From Pectobacterium actinidiae (lineage in GTDB: Bacteria; Pseudomonadota; Gammaproteobacteria; Enterobacterales; Enterobacteriaceae), in contig NZ_JRMH01000001.1 in NCBI RefSeq assembly GCF_000803315.1, forward strand, positions 1,798,001 through 1,862,000: a stretch of DNA of 64,000 bases, in the 5' to 3' direction. A program made the translations under genes and the position numbers. Under the pieces are notes generated by a model, which made no database searches, was not told where the DNA came from, and saw nothing but the letters and a program-made list of their open reading frames with translations. This document shows, piece after piece, positions 19,512 through 31,116 of the stretch; the first letter of the stretch is position 1; each line of letters starts with the position of its first letter.

Positions 19512-20600
19512 ATGCACACAACCACAGTCCGCGTACAGGTTGGCCCCGCCAACTATTTTTCTTTCCCCGGCGCTATCGATAAGCTGCTGGAGTTTTATCC
19601 GCCGGACGTACTGAAAAACGCGCTGTGGATCTACGGGGAGCGGGCGATTGCTGCGGCTCGGCCGTATTTACCCGCCGAATTCGATGCGCCTTCAGCTCGC
19701 CGCGTTCAGTTTGGTGCACATTGTAGCGAAGGGGAAGTCGCAAAACTGGTGGCGCAAGCGGGCGATGAATGTCGGGTTGTTATTGGCGTCGGCGGCGGAG
19801 CGGTGTTGGATACCGCGAAGGTCGCCGCGCGTCATATTGGCGTGCCGCTGGTGGCGATTCCAACTATCGCAGCGACCTGTGCGGCCTGGACGCCGCTGTC
19901 TGTATGGTATAACGATGCCGGGCAGGCGCTGCGCTTCGAGATTTTCACTGATGCTAACCATCTGGTGTTGGTGGAACCGCGGATTATGCTGGCTGCACCT
20001 GTGGAATACTTGTTGGCTGGCGTCGGCGATACGCTGGCGAAGTGGTATGAAGCCGTCGTTCTCAGTCCTCAGCCTGAAACGCTGCCTCTGTCTGTTCGGC
20101 TGGGCTTACAGGCCGCGCTGGATATCCGCAATGTATTACTGCAACAAAGTGCCGCAGCGCTGGATGCCGTCGAGCGTGGTGAATTGACACAGGATTTTCT
20201 TGATGTGGTGGATGCGATCATTGCCGGTGGCGGCATGGTTGGCGGGTTGGGGGAGCGTTATACCCGCGTGGCGGCAGCGCATGCGGTTCATAACGGTTTA
20301 ACGGTGTTGCCGCAAACCGAACGCTTCCTACACGGCACTAAAGTGGCCTATGGCATTCTGGTACAAAGCGCGTTACTGGGGGATAGCGACACGTTGCTTC
20401 AATTGCAGGAGGCGTTTAAAGCATTTGGTTTGCCGACCTCGCTGGCCGCACTGGATGTGGATATTCACGATCGCGCTGCGCTTCAAGCCGTTATTGCTCG
20501 CACCTTGCAGACGGGGGAATCCATTCATTATCTGCCGTTGACGCTCAATGAAGACGTCTTGCTGGCAGCGTTTAACACCGTTGAGTTTGCTGGGAAGTAA
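19512..20600 (+). CDS. hcxA: Hydroxycarboxylate dehydrogenase HcxA (YbdH-like)
   Basis: A 362-residue member of the iron-containing alcohol dehydrogenase/glycerol dehydrogenase superfamily. It matches E. coli YbdH/HcxA, a reductase of 2-oxo acids such as 2-oxoglutarate, over most of its length. The dinucleotide-binding glycine stretch is VIGVGGGAVLDTAK. Metal and substrate motifs are PTIAATCAAWTPLSV, AGVGDTLAKWYE, AAAHAVHNGL and FLHGTKVAYG, with the metal-ligand histidines in the last two. It is divergent from the sugar ABC genes, a pairing I do not know from E. coli and which may or may not be functional. Confidence 0.9.
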   Translation: MHTTTVRVQVGPANYFSFPGAIDKLLEFYPPDVLKNALWIYGERAIAAARPYLPAEFDAPSARRVQFGAHCSEGEVAKLVAQAGDECRVVIGVGGGAVLDTAKVAARHIGVPLVAIPTIAATCAAWTPLSVWYNDAGQALRFEIFTDANHLVLVEPRIMLAAPVEYLLAGVGDTLAKWYEAVVLSPQPETLPLSVRLGLQAALDIRNVLLQQSAAALDAVERGELTQDFLDVVDAIIAGGGMVGGLGERYTRVAAAHAVHNGLTVLPQTERFLHGTKVAYGILVQSALLGDSDTLLQLQEAFKAFGLPTSLAALDVDIHDRAALQAVIARTLQTGESIHYLPLTLNEDVLLAAFNTVEFAGK

Positions 20601-20610
20601 GCGGGTAGAA

Positions 20611-20639
20611 AGAAAAGGGCGAAGAGTATTCTCCGCCCC
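20611..20639 (-). terminator. Terminator of the KTSC-domain gene
   Basis: An inverted repeat GGGCG.AGA ... TCT.CGCCC (20617-20639) is followed on the minus strand by a TTTTCTTTCT tract. It lies between convergent hcxA and the KTSC gene. Confidence 0.7.
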
Positions 20640-20664
20640 AAATACAATCCTCTATCTTTAAAAA

Positions 20665-20877
20665 CTACTGCGTTTTCTCGTAGGGGAATGAATTTTTGAT
20701 GTAGTTGGCGTAGTAGCGATACTTCGTTTTGCTTGCCATCAGCTCTTCATAAATCATGCGTGCTACGCCACTATAGAGGTAGATGCTTCCGTTCAGTAGT
20801 TCGACTTCCAACTGGTTTTTTTCTGCATCGTACCCAACTGAAAATAACTCCGTTGATGAAACTCGTTTTCTCTGCAA
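20665..20877 (-). CDS. KTSC-domain small protein
   Basis: A 70-residue protein matching the KTSC domain pattern: VSSTELFSVGYD, then LEVELLNGSIYLYSGV, and a C-terminal YANYIKNSFPY. The domain is widespread in bacteria and phage, often stand-alone, with no established role beyond suggested links to nucleic-acid or RNA metabolism. The start is a TTG (20875-20877): the codon three upstream in frame is a stop and no ATG or GTG is available. GGGAG lies about 9 bp upstream, which supports this start. It is not in an operon; an expanded ERIC element lies 77 bp upstream. Confidence 0.8.
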   Translation of the reverse strand: MQRKRVSSTELFSVGYDAEKNQLEVELLNGSIYLYSGVARMIYEELMASKTKYRYYANYIKNSFPYEKTQ

Positions 20878-20954
20878 AATTAATCACTCCCAACGTATCA
20901 ATACCGCATCCTGACGATATACCACTTTTCGAGCTTTCTAGCCATATCGTGTTA

Positions 20955-21242
20955 TATACCCGGCATACTTCAAGTTGCATGTGCGTTGGCTGCATTCAAA
21001 TCTGCTCCTGGCAGATTTGTCACCCGAATCACTTACCTGAGTAAGCTCATCGGGATGAAATGAGAAACATCCTGTCTCTCACCAAAGGCCAGCCATTGGC
21101 TGGTCAAATTCGTTCCCGACGAATTTGTCCTTCTCTTGCCGCGTTACGATGCTGATTACTGAGCATCGCCCTAGAGGGCTAACGCTTCGCGTTGTTCAAA
21201 ACGTTAACGTTTTGTCCTGAAGCTTGAATTATTTAGTGTATA
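20955..21242 (+). repeat. Expanded ERIC element with nested hairpin insertions
   Basis: The ends match ERIC: TATACCCGGCATACTTCAAG at the left, GAATTATTTAGTGTATA at the right, with the ERIC core CACCCGAATCACTTAC ... GTAAGCTCATCGGGA between them. It is 288 bp, not the usual 127. Compared with the plain ERIC at 22197, it carries three insertions made of small palindromes. One is at 20998-21018 (AAATCTGC / GCAGATTT). A second, after the core, includes 21106-21126 (AAATTCGT / ACGAATTT). A third near the right end includes 21147-21168 and the perfect 18-bp palindrome CAAAACGTTAACGTTTTG (21197-21214). Confidence 0.85.
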
Positions 21243-21381
21243 GCTCGAAATATATCGGGGTTAAACAGCAGCATATCTTTATTAGATCATCAATAATCAG
21301 TAAACGCTCACAGAATTCTTGCTCTGTCGCCCACCGACCCGCTTTGTTTATTGTCGATGAGGCGATATTCCAAGCGCACTA

Positions 21382-22026
21382 TTAATCCTGGGCAATAGCT
21401 CGTTGAAAAGCTGGTTGGCTTTCTATCCGCTCAATGTATTGCTGGATGTGCGGGTAGCGATTGAAATCCAGACGCGTTTTCGCCAACACCAGCGGGACGG
21501 CCATTTGGATATCGGCACCGCTGAGCGACTCTCCCGCAAACCAATTTTGTTTCGTTAAATGCTGTTCGATGAATTGAAGTTGCGTTGTCAGCCGCGGCAC
21601 AATAAAAGCCTGCTCGATACTTTGCACAATTTTGCGGGCGATAGGGCGGATGAAAAACGGCATTGGCGCGGACTCTGTCTTCGCCAGGACTAAACGCATC
21701 ACCAGCAGCGGCATAAGGGAGCCTTCGGCAAAATGCAGCCAGAAGCGATAATCCAGTAATGCTTGTCCGCTCTGTGGACGGAGCCTGCCGTTGCCATAAG
21801 TTTCAATCAGGTATTCCACAATGGCACCGGATTCGGCAATCGTCAGTTCGCCATCGGTAATCACTGGTGATTTCCCTAACGGGTGGATTTGTTTGAGTGA
21901 TGCCGGAGCGCTAAACGTTTTTGGGTCACGCGCGTAGCGAATGATTTCATAGTCAACCCCCAGCTCTTCCAGCAGCCAGGTCACGCGGGTTGAACGGGAT
22001 TTTTCGAGGTGATGAACGTGTATCAT
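21382..22026 (-). CDS. Glutathione S-transferase, Gtt1-like
   Basis: A cytosolic GST of 214 residues that conjugates glutathione to electrophiles or acts in peroxide protection; the true substrate is unknown. The N-terminal thioredoxin-fold domain has EKSRSTRVTWLLEELG (active Ser/Arg region), PLGKSPVI (cis-Pro) and IAESGAIVEYL, which binds the gamma-glutamyl part of glutathione. The C-terminal helical domain has GADIQMAVPL. I start it at MIHVHHLEKS, with AAGGA 8 bp upstream; the frame is open 27 codons earlier. It is flanked on both sides by ERIC elements in the same orientation. Confidence 0.88.
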   Translation of the reverse strand: MIHVHHLEKSRSTRVTWLLEELGVDYEIIRYARDPKTFSAPASLKQIHPLGKSPVITDGELTIAESGAIVEYLIETYGNGRLRPQSGQALLDYRFWLHFAEGSLMPLLVMRLVLAKTESAPMPFFIRPIARKIVQSIEQAFIVPRLTTQLQFIEQHLTKQNWFAGESLSGADIQMAVPLVLAKTRLDFNRYPHIQQYIERIESQPAFQRAIAQD

Positions 22027-22196
22027 CAAGATTTCCTTTTTGTTTGTCTTGGTTCCGTTATTCAGCACGGCGCGGATGTGTGATTGTTTTACTGAGATTT
22101 GCTGCAATAGGGAAGTGAAAATAGCACTCGGGAGATGTCCCCGAGTGCGTTATCAGTTAGATGAGCATAGCCCATTATTCGTATCGCGATTGTGCA

Positions 22197-22323
<127 letters not shown>

Positions 22324-22330
22324 CAACTAC

Positions 22331-23173
22331 TTATGCGTACAAATAGTGGGCGTGGAAGCGTAGGTGATCTTCGATGAAGCTGGCGATGAAGAAATAGCTG
22401 TGATCATAGCCAGACTGTGTCCGCAGCGTCAGTGGCCAGTCGTACTGGCTCGCCAGCGCTTCCAGTTTCGCCGGTTGCAACTGATCGGGGAGGAACTGAT
22501 CGCAATCGCCCTGATCGACCAGTATGGGCAGCTTCTTCTGGCTATTTGCCAGCAAATGGCAACTGTCATACTGCAACCACTGTGTTTCATCCTCACCGAG
22601 GTAGGCCGTAAGCGCCTTGCGCCCCCAGGGAACCTGACTTGGATTAACGATCGGTGCGAATGCCGACGCCGACAGGAATTGATCCGGGTTGCGTAGCGCC
22701 AGCATCAGCGCACCGTGCCCGCCCATCGAATGCCCACTAATGGACTGACGGCTATTCACGTTAAAATGTTGCTGGATCAGCGCGGGTAATTCGCTGCTGA
22801 TATAGTCATACATGCGGTAGTGTGCCGCCCAGGGAGCCTGCGTAGCATTCACATAGAATCCCGCGCCCTGACCCAGATCGTACCCTGCGTCGTCCGCTAC
22901 GCCATCGCCGCGTGGGCTGGTGTCCGGCATGACCAGTACCAGACCCAGCTCAGAGGCAACGCGCTGTGCACCGGCTTTCGTCGTAAAATTTTCGTCATTG
23001 CAGGTTAACCCAGACAGCCAGTAAAGCACGGGTGGCGGCGTGTCATCCTGTGTTGGTGGCAGATAAATGCTGAATGTCATGGTGGTATTCAGCGTTTCTG
23101 ACACATGGCGGTAGCGCTGTTGCCAGCCACCAAACATACGGTGTTCTTCCAGCAGTTCCAGTGATGAATTCAT
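22331..23173 (-). CDS. fghA: S-formylglutathione hydrolase
   Basis: Hydrolyses S-formylglutathione to formate and glutathione, the second step of glutathione-dependent formaldehyde detoxification. It is an alpha/beta-hydrolase of the esterase D family, about 280 residues. The nucleophile elbow is [10 protein letters not shown], the acid lies in the DQGDCDQFL region, and the catalytic His is in GYDHSYFF. The start [11 protein letters not shown] at 23173 has AAGGAGG about 10 bp upstream; the frame is open 14 codons earlier. It follows frmA after 42 bp, so the two steps of the pathway are in one operon. Confidence 0.94.
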   Translation of the reverse strand: MNSSLELLEEHRMFGGWQQRYRHVSETLNTTMTFSIYLPPTQDDTPPPVLYWLSGLTCNDENFTTKAGAQRVASELGLVLVMPDTSPRGDGVADDAGYDLGQGAGFYVNATQAPWAAHYRMYDYISSELPALIQQHFNVNSRQSISGHSMGGHGALMLALRNPDQFLSASAFAPIVNPSQVPWGRKALTAYLGEDETQWLQYDSCHLLANSQKKLPILVDQGDCDQFLPDQLQPAKLEALASQYDWPLTLRTQSGYDHSYFFIASFIEDHLRFHAHYLYA

Positions 23174-23215
23174 CGCTGTACAGCCTCCTTTATTCTGTTC
23201 CTGACGGCGGTACAA

Positions 23216-24400
<1,185 letters not shown>

Positions 24401-24450
24401 TCACGGTGTCGTCCTCTCTTGAAAATGGCCGTTCATGGACATTAACGCGT

Positions 24451-25341
24451 TCATTCCGACTGAGCGGGTAGTTCAATAATGCTGGACTGCTCAATAATGA
24501 GCTTTTTAAGCGCCTCGACATTAGGGCCGAAGGCGTCACGTCGCCAGACGAGCCAGGTGGACGCGGCGGCGATATCGGGCGGTAATTCATGTACCTGAAC
24601 GCGTGTGCCTGCGGGCAGCGATTCAAGGACGGCATAGGGGAGCATGGCGAGTCCGGCACCGCTGGCTACACAGGCAAGCATGGCATGGTATGAGTGGATT
24701 TCCATGATAGTGCCGGGCACTACGCCATCCTGGCGAAACCAGTTCTCAAGGCGCTTTCTGTAAGAACAACTGGGGCGGAAGGCAAACAGCGTATCGTGGC
24801 TGGCATCCCGTGCATGGGTAATCGGCGCGTGTGTCGTGTCAGATATCAGCACGAGTCGTTCCGTAAAACATGCGCACCCATTCAGCTCATCGTAGACAAC
24901 GGGGCCATCGACTAACGCGGCTGCCAGCGTTCCCGCCCGCACGCGCTCAATGATTTCCCCGGATGTACCGGTATTCAGAGACAGTGAGACAGTGGGGTAG
25001 CGCTGATGATAAGCCGCTAATAGCATAGGCAAGCGGGTTGCCGCAGTGCTTTCCATCGAACCGAGCGCGAAATTACCTGCGGGTTCACCCGTACGCGTCA
25101 TGCTGATCGCTTCTTCGCTAAGTGCCAGAATGCGCTGCGCATAACATAAGAAATTGTGCCCAATAGGGGATAGGCGCAGGCGCTGTTTCTCACGGATGAA
25201 CAGATCGGTACCCAATTCCTGTTCCAACTGGCGCAACCGCGTGGTCAGATTTGAGGGTACTCGATGCAGTTGCTCTGCGGCGCGCGCAACGGAGCCCGTT
25301 TCGGCGACGAGACAGAACATGCGGAGCTGGGTCAAATCCAT
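24451..25341 (-). CDS. LysR-family regulator, PtrR/YneJ-like
   Basis: A 296-residue LysR-type regulator. The N-terminal helix-turn-helix MDLTQLRMFCLVAETGS ... HRVPSNLTTRLRQLEQELG is very close to E. coli YneJ (PtrR, putrescine and succinate-semialdehyde metabolism). The effector domain includes SMESTAATRLP and SYRKRLENWF. It is encoded directly upstream of frmA on the same strand, with a 113-bp gap. In E. coli, frm genes are controlled by FrmR, a CsoR-type protein not seen here. Control of frmA-fghA by this LysR protein is possible but unproven. Confidence 0.85.
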   Translation of the reverse strand: MDLTQLRMFCLVAETGSVARAAEQLHRVPSNLTTRLRQLEQELGTDLFIREKQRLRLSPIGHNFLCYAQRILALSEEAISMTRTGEPAGNFALGSMESTAATRLPMLLAAYHQRYPTVSLSLNTGTSGEIIERVRAGTLAAALVDGPVVYDELNGCACFTERLVLISDTTHAPITHARDASHDTLFAFRPSCSYRKRLENWFRQDGVVPGTIMEIHSYHAMLACVASGAGLAMLPYAVLESLPAGTRVQVHELPPDIAAASTWLVWRRDAFGPNVEALKKLIIEQSSIIELPAQSE

Positions 25342-25814
25342 ATCTTTCTCTTTTCGTAATGAACTGGTGTTTGATTATTCATTTTTTGTGAAGTGTAGCG
25401 GCAAGCTGTGCATTTCGCAACTGGCTTACGCACACTGACGCGAAGGTAACGTGAACCCCGCGCGATGAGAGGTACTCTGAATGATGAAAATGACGGGGGT
25501 AATTATCATCAGGATTAATATTCGAACTCAGAAAGAGAAGAAAGCCATAAAATGATCGCGGCAGAAATTAATAGCACCACAATCAACTATGGCTGCGGAT
25601 AGGGTCATATTTTCTAATGAATAGGGCAGAATGAAAAATAAGAATAATCACAGAAAAATAAATCTGTATTTTCCACAGCTGCAATAGCGACGGTATGAAA
25701 ATAAATAGATAATTAAAATAAACAGTTAAATGTTCATGTAAATTGTTGTATCAGAGCAATAGCCAGAAACTATCGCAATTCTTCATTTTTATCGCAATTG
25801 TTGATGTAAGAGCG
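25342..25814. other. Intergenic region upstream of the chemoreceptor
   Basis: Nearly 500 bp with no supported gene, AT-rich toward the right. No repeat or strong hairpin was seen. The divergent LysR promoter is presumably at its left end. Confidence 0.6.
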
Positions 25815-25841
25815 TAAAGTGCCCACCCGGAGTGCCGATAA
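25815..25841 (+). promoter_or_regulatory. FliA (sigma-28) flagellar promoter
   Basis: TAAA (25815-25818), exactly 15 bp, then GCCGATAA (25834-25841): a full match to the sigma-28 consensus of class-3 flagellar and chemotaxis genes. Transcription would start near 25849, leaving a leader of about 190 nt before the chemoreceptor GTG. The leader contains a 7-codon minigene (ATG at 25923). Confidence 0.88.
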
Positions 25842-26041
25842 TATTAATGAATGCTAGGAACACCTTATCGTCACTGTAAGGAAGTGTATCTTTTTGTCAT
25901 TAAAGGAAAATAACTCTAACTAATGAGAGCCTCTGCTCTTCATTAAATGACGTAACACCCGGCGTATTTCCAATTAAAAATGTGCTGCTATCTTGCAGAA
26001 AGCGCAGAGGAAAATCGCCAGATAATTTATAGGAGTCTTCT

Positions 26042-27724
26042 GTGAATTTTTTAAAAAATATTACCATCAGGGCAATGCTTTTAACCATATTAGGTCTGTT
26101 TCTGGTTGTATGGGGGGGAGCGTCTTTCTTTACCACCACCTCATTAAGCAGCATGACCAAACTATTGGAGTCCGGCGAAACTCAGCGTAAAAACGTAGAG
26201 ATGCTGGTAAAAGGCAACGACCAATATTTTCGTACGGTTACTCGCTTGTTGCGTTCTATGGATTTCCAACAAACAGGCGAAACAGCGGAAGCAGAAAAAG
26301 TATTTACGGCAGCAATGACCGCGTTTAAAAACACGTCAGATCAACTGGCTGCGTTTAAAGCCGCTGGGCATGCTGGTGTCGATAAAGAAACGGCAGACAA
26401 TATGATTGCCGCGTGGACCCAGTTACTGGATAACGGGTTGACGCCGATGCTGAACGCTGCGCGTGAGAATCGTCAAGAAGAGTTTCGTCAACTTTTCCGT
26501 AAAACCTACCCACCGCTGAGCGTGGCGTTTGGCGGCAATATGGAAAAATATCAGACTGCGATTATGTCGTCATCTGACGCGTCAATGAGCGAGGTTTACA
26601 GCCTGGCTGACTGGAGTAATCGTATTTTGCTGGGGGCTATGGTTCTTGGATTGCTCATCCTGCTGCTGACGGATCGCTATTTGGTTCACTATCTGGTCAA
26701 GCCGTTGAATATGATCAAAGGCTATTTTCAGGTGCTGGCAGCCGGTCAGCTTGGTCACCCACTTGAAGAGTTTGGCCGCAACTGTGCCGGACAACTGATT
26801 CCTTATCTGAAAGAGATGCAGGGCAGTCTGGTTAATACGGTGTCCATTATTCGCGACAGCTCGGCATCGATTCATCAGGGCTCGAGTGAAATCAAAAGCG
26901 GCAACAACGATCTGTCCGCCCGTACTGAACAGCAGGCTGCTGCACTGGAGCAGACCGCTGCCAGTATGGAAGAGCTGAGCGCGACGGTGAAACAGAATGC
27001 CGATAACGTTCATCAGGCTACCAAGCTGGCGCAGGACGCTTCTATTGCGGCGAAGAAAGGCGGCGACGTCACGGCAGATGTGATGGCGACGATGGCAAGT
27101 ATTACGACCAGTTCGAAGAAAATTGCCGACATCACCAGTGTCATTAACGGCATTGCTTTCCAGACCAATATTCTGGCGCTGAACGCCGCGGTAGAAGCCG
27201 CCAGAGCCGGTGAACAAGGCCGTGGTTTTGCAGTCGTTGCGGGCGAAGTTCGTAATCTGGCGCAGCGCAGTGCTCAGGCGGCGAAAGAAATTGAAAGCCT
27301 GATTGCCGAATCGGTTGAACGCGTTAACATGGGGTCAAATCAAGTCACACAAACCGGTGAAGCGATGGATTCCATCATTTCCGCCATTACCCGAGTGAAC
27401 GATTTGATGGGCGAAATTGCATCGGCATCGGATGAACAGAGCCGCGGTATTACCCAGATCGGTCAGGCTGTTACCGAGATGGATGGCGTTACCCAGCAGA
27501 ACTCCGCATTGGTACAGGAATCTGCCGCTGCCGCAGCATCGTTGGAAGATCAGGCTCGTCAGTTAACGGAAGCGGTATCGGTGTTCCAACTGTCGGATTC
27601 ACAGGCACTTCGTCATCCTCAACAGCGCCTGGCGGAGAAAGCGCCAGCCGCGCAAAAACCGATGTTATTAGCGGCCGCTGGCGGCAAGAAGGTCAATGCT
27701 AACGACAACTGGGAAACCTTCTGA
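26042..27724 (+). CDS. Methyl-accepting chemotaxis protein (Tsr/Tar type)
   Basis: A transmembrane chemoreceptor of 560 residues. TM1 is at about 10-32, a four-helix-bundle periplasmic sensor at about 33-190, and TM2 at about 191-210. HAMP follows, then the methylation helices and the highly conserved signalling tip ([20 protein letters not shown]). The C-terminus ends in NWETF, the CheR/CheB docking pentapeptide of high-abundance receptors. The ligand is unknown. The start is GTG with AGGAG 6 bp upstream. It is expressed from a consensus FliA promoter and is a single-gene unit with a terminator at 27786. Confidence 0.95.
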   Translation: MNFLKNITIRAMLLTILGLFLVVWGGASFFTTTSLSSMTKLLESGETQRKNVEMLVKGNDQYFRTVTRLLRSMDFQQTGETAEAEKVFTAAMTAFKNTSDQLAAFKAAGHAGVDKETADNMIAAWTQLLDNGLTPMLNAARENRQEEFRQLFRKTYPPLSVAFGGNMEKYQTAIMSSSDASMSEVYSLADWSNRILLGAMVLGLLILLLTDRYLVHYLVKPLNMIKGYFQVLAAGQLGHPLEEFGRNCAGQLIPYLKEMQGSLVNTVSIIRDSSASIHQGSSEIKSGNNDLSARTEQQAAALEQTAASMEELSATVKQNADNVHQATKLAQDASIAAKKGGDVTADVMATMASITTSSKKIADITSVINGIAFQTNILALNAAVEAARAGEQGRGFAVVAGEVRNLAQRSAQAAKEIESLIAESVERVNMGSNQVTQTGEAMDSIISAITRVNDLMGEIASASDEQSRGITQIGQAVTEMDGVTQQNSALVQESAAAAASLEDQARQLTEAVSVFQLSDSQALRHPQQRLAEKAPAAQKPMLLAAAGGKKVNANDNWETF

Positions 27725-27785
27725 TAGCCTCACCGCACGGAGCGTCAGGGCGCTGACGACCGCAAAAATCAGCGGGTTTATCGTC

Positions 27786-27818
27786 AAAAGCACTGGGATA
27801 GTCTCCCGGTGCTTTTTT
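27786..27818 (+). terminator. Rho-independent terminator of the chemoreceptor gene
   Basis: A roughly 10-bp stem (AGCACTGGGA / TCCCGGTGCT, one G-T pair) with flanking A and T runs ends in six T, about 60 bp after the stop. Confidence 0.85.
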
Positions 27819-28050
27819 GTTTATCGCTGAACATTGACGACTGAATCGGCGTTTTTCTGTGCCTGGGTTTCGACCTTGTTACGGCACACAGGCACATTCG
27901 TTACGCTTGATAACTTGAATCTATTTCCACAATCATGACATACAATCGCTGGATAATCGTTACTCTCTCAACTAGAGTGTTGACGGCGCTAAGGTCTGAC
28001 CAAGACTGTGATAGTGCGATAGGCATAGTTACACCTGCAGGAGAATAATA

Positions 28051-28713
28051 ATGTCATCACTAAGTAAAGAAGCCGTTATGGTGCACGAAGCGCTGCTGTC
28101 ACGCGGTCTGGAAACGCCGCTGCGCGGCGCGTTGTTGGATCGGGATACGCGTAAGCAACGTATTGCCGAGCATATGACGGAAATTATGAATTTGCTGAGC
28201 CTCGATCTGGGCGATGACAGCCTGGCTGAAACACCGACGCGTATCGCCAAAATGTACGTTGATGAAATATTCTCCGGTTTGGACTACGCCAACTTCCCTA
28301 AAATCACCATCATCGAAAACAAAATGAAGGTCGATGAAATGGTTACCGTACGGGATATCACGCTGACCAGCACCTGCGAACACCATTTCGTGACGATCGA
28401 TGGAAAAGCAACGGTGGCGTATATTCCGAAAGATGGCGTCATCGGCTTGTCGAAGCTCAACCGAATCGTCCAGTTTTTCTCTCAGCGTCCTCAGGTGCAG
28501 GAGCGCTTAACGCAGCAGATTCTGGTCGCGCTGCAAACGCTGTTGGGTACGAGCAACGTTGCGGTTTCGATTGATGCGGTGCACTACTGCGTGAAGGCTC
28601 GCGGCATTCGTGATGCAACCAGCGCCACGACCACCACATCGCTCGGAGGGCTGTTTAAATCCAGCCAAAATACGCGTCAGGAATTCTTGCGCGCGGTGCG
28701 CCACCACAATTAA
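28051..28713 (+). CDS. folE: GTP cyclohydrolase I
   Basis: Converts GTP to 7,8-dihydroneopterin triphosphate, the first step of folate (and pterin/queuosine precursor) synthesis; a homodecamer. The 220 residues are nearly co-linear with E. coli FolE. Zinc and catalytic residues are Cys109 and His112 in TSTCEHHFV and Cys180 in VHYCVKARG, with the C-terminal [10 protein letters not shown] intact. CAGGAG lies 7-8 bp before the ATG. It is followed by yeiB after 139 bp, as in E. coli. Confidence 0.97.
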   Translation: MSSLSKEAVMVHEALLSRGLETPLRGALLDRDTRKQRIAEHMTEIMNLLSLDLGDDSLAETPTRIAKMYVDEIFSGLDYANFPKITIIENKMKVDEMVTVRDITLTSTCEHHFVTIDGKATVAYIPKDGVIGLSKLNRIVQFFSQRPQVQERLTQQILVALQTLLGTSNVAVSIDAVHYCVKARGIRDATSATTTTSLGGLFKSSQNTRQEFLRAVRHHN

Positions 28714-28852
28714 GCCCTCTCTTTATTGGCGATGATGAAGAAAATACACTTTGTCATCGTCAATTCGGCCACTGTCAAATCAGCAAGCATCTTCGCTTTT
28801 TCTCCGTCTATGCATACAATCGCTACTTCGATGATTTGAAAATGTAATTTGT

Positions 28853-30028
28853 ATGCCCTCTCAAACTATACCGTCACCTCCATTACCCTCTTCGCGGATC
28901 GTTGCGCTGGATTTCGCGCGCGGCGTCGCTATCCTGGGCATTTTACTGCTGAATATTACGGCATTTGGCTTACCGCACGCAGCTTACCTGAATCCTGCCT
29001 GGCAGGGGCAAACCACATTATCTGATGCCTTAACCTGGGCGGCGATGGATCTGCTTGCGCAGGCGAAATTTCTGACGCTGTTTTCTCTTCTTTTTGGCGC
29101 GGGGTTACAATTGCTGCTGTCGCGGGGGAAACGTTGGGTACATGCACGTCTGTTCTGGTTGATGATCATCGGGCTGATTCATGCCATTTTCCTGTGGGAT
29201 GGCGACATTTTACTCGACTATGCGCTGATTGGTCTGGTGTGTTACGGCATGATTCGCCACGCGGAAAGCAGCCGATTGCTCATGCGCACGGGAGTTGTTC
29301 TGTATCTGGTGGGCATCGGCGTGCTGTTTGTGCTGAGCCAGATTTTGAGCCTGCAACCGGGACGTTTCTGGCTGCCGGGCATGGCGGATATCGCCTATGA
29401 GGCCTACTGGCGGGCGTTAGGTGGGCCGGAAGCGTGGGGGAACCGTGTCGATCTGCTAACGGAAAGCCTGTTGTCGCTGGGCGTGCAGTACGGCTGGCTG
29501 TTGGCCGGGTCGATGCTGCTAGGTGCAGGATTGATGCGCAGCGGCTGGCTGAAAGGTGAGTTTAGTACGGCACATTACCGTAAGGTTGCGCTGTGGCTGA
29601 TTCCACTGGGTGTGGCAATTAACAGCATTGGTGTGGTGGGACAGTGGCTGGTGGGGTGGGAGTATCGCTGGAGCGGGCTGTTATTGCAGATCCCGCGTGA
29701 ACTGAGTTCACCTTTGCAGGCTATAGGATATCTGGCGCTGTGCTACGGTTTTTGGGCCACGCTGTGTCAATGGCGCATCACGTATTGGATGACCAATGTC
29801 GGGCGCATGGCGTTAACCAACTATTTGCTGCAAACGTTGATTTGTGTGGTGTTGTTTAATCAGCTTGGCCTGTTTATGGCGTTCAGCCGCCTGCAACTAT
29901 TGGCGCTGGTGCCCGCTATCTGGGGAGTCAATCTGGTCTTTTCTCACTACTGGCTGTGCTATTTCCGGCAGGGGCCGCTCGAATGGTTATGGCGTACGCT
30001 CACCAATGCGATAGGGAAAACGGCGTAG
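28853..30028 (+). CDS. yeiB: DUF418 inner-membrane protein YeiB
   Basis: A 391-residue polytopic membrane protein (about 9-10 segments) of the DUF418 family. Conserved stretches are LDFARGVAILGILLLNI at the N-terminus, FSLLFGAG, GRMALTNYLLQTLI and the C-terminal YFRQGPLEWLWR. The function is unknown; the family resembles acyltransferase-3 membrane proteins in topology. It sits next to folE, as in E. coli, and is convergent with sanA, whose stop is 9 bp away. Confidence 0.92.
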   Translation: MPSQTIPSPPLPSSRIVALDFARGVAILGILLLNITAFGLPHAAYLNPAWQGQTTLSDALTWAAMDLLAQAKFLTLFSLLFGAGLQLLLSRGKRWVHARLFWLMIIGLIHAIFLWDGDILLDYALIGLVCYGMIRHAESSRLLMRTGVVLYLVGIGVLFVLSQILSLQPGRFWLPGMADIAYEAYWRALGGPEAWGNRVDLLTESLLSLGVQYGWLLAGSMLLGAGLMRSGWLKGEFSTAHYRKVALWLIPLGVAINSIGVVGQWLVGWEYRWSGLLLQIPRELSSPLQAIGYLALCYGFWATLCQWRITYWMTNVGRMALTNYLLQTLICVVLFNQLGLFMAFSRLQLLALVPAIWGVNLVFSHYWLCYFRQGPLEWLWRTLTNAIGKTA

Positions 30029-30037
30029 AGAAAGATG

Positions 30038-30820
<783 letters not shown>

Positions 30821-30943
30821 TCAGGTAAGGCGAGTAGACTAATCATGCCTCAAGGCTACTTTACCTGACAGGGCGACGCAAGACGCAGGCGAGGAACGGG
30901 CGGTTTATTGATTGAATTTTCAGCGTTCGGGGCGAGAGGGTGT

Positions 30944-30983
30944 AAAAATAAAACGCCAGCGTTTCGGGCAGAAAAGCTGGCGT
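30944..30983 (-). terminator. Rho-independent terminator of rimO
   Basis: On the minus strand, ACGCCAGC / GCTGGCGT (8-bp perfect stem, 15-nt loop) is followed by TTTATTTTT. It lies about 135 bp downstream of the rimO stop. Confidence 0.85.
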
Positions 30984-31116
30984 GATGGATAATACTGGTT
31001 ACTTAGCCCGTTGTTAGGGGAAACACAGGGGGAGGTTCCCGCAGGGAGGCCTCACCCCTGTGGTCGCCCCGTGTATCTCGATCCTTAAACGATCGGTATT
31101 AGGCGTAATGGGCGTA

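Noticed and set aside
26582..27217. 211-codon open frame antisense to the chemoreceptor gene
   Set aside because: Composition mirrors the opposite coding strand and no protein family is suggested.
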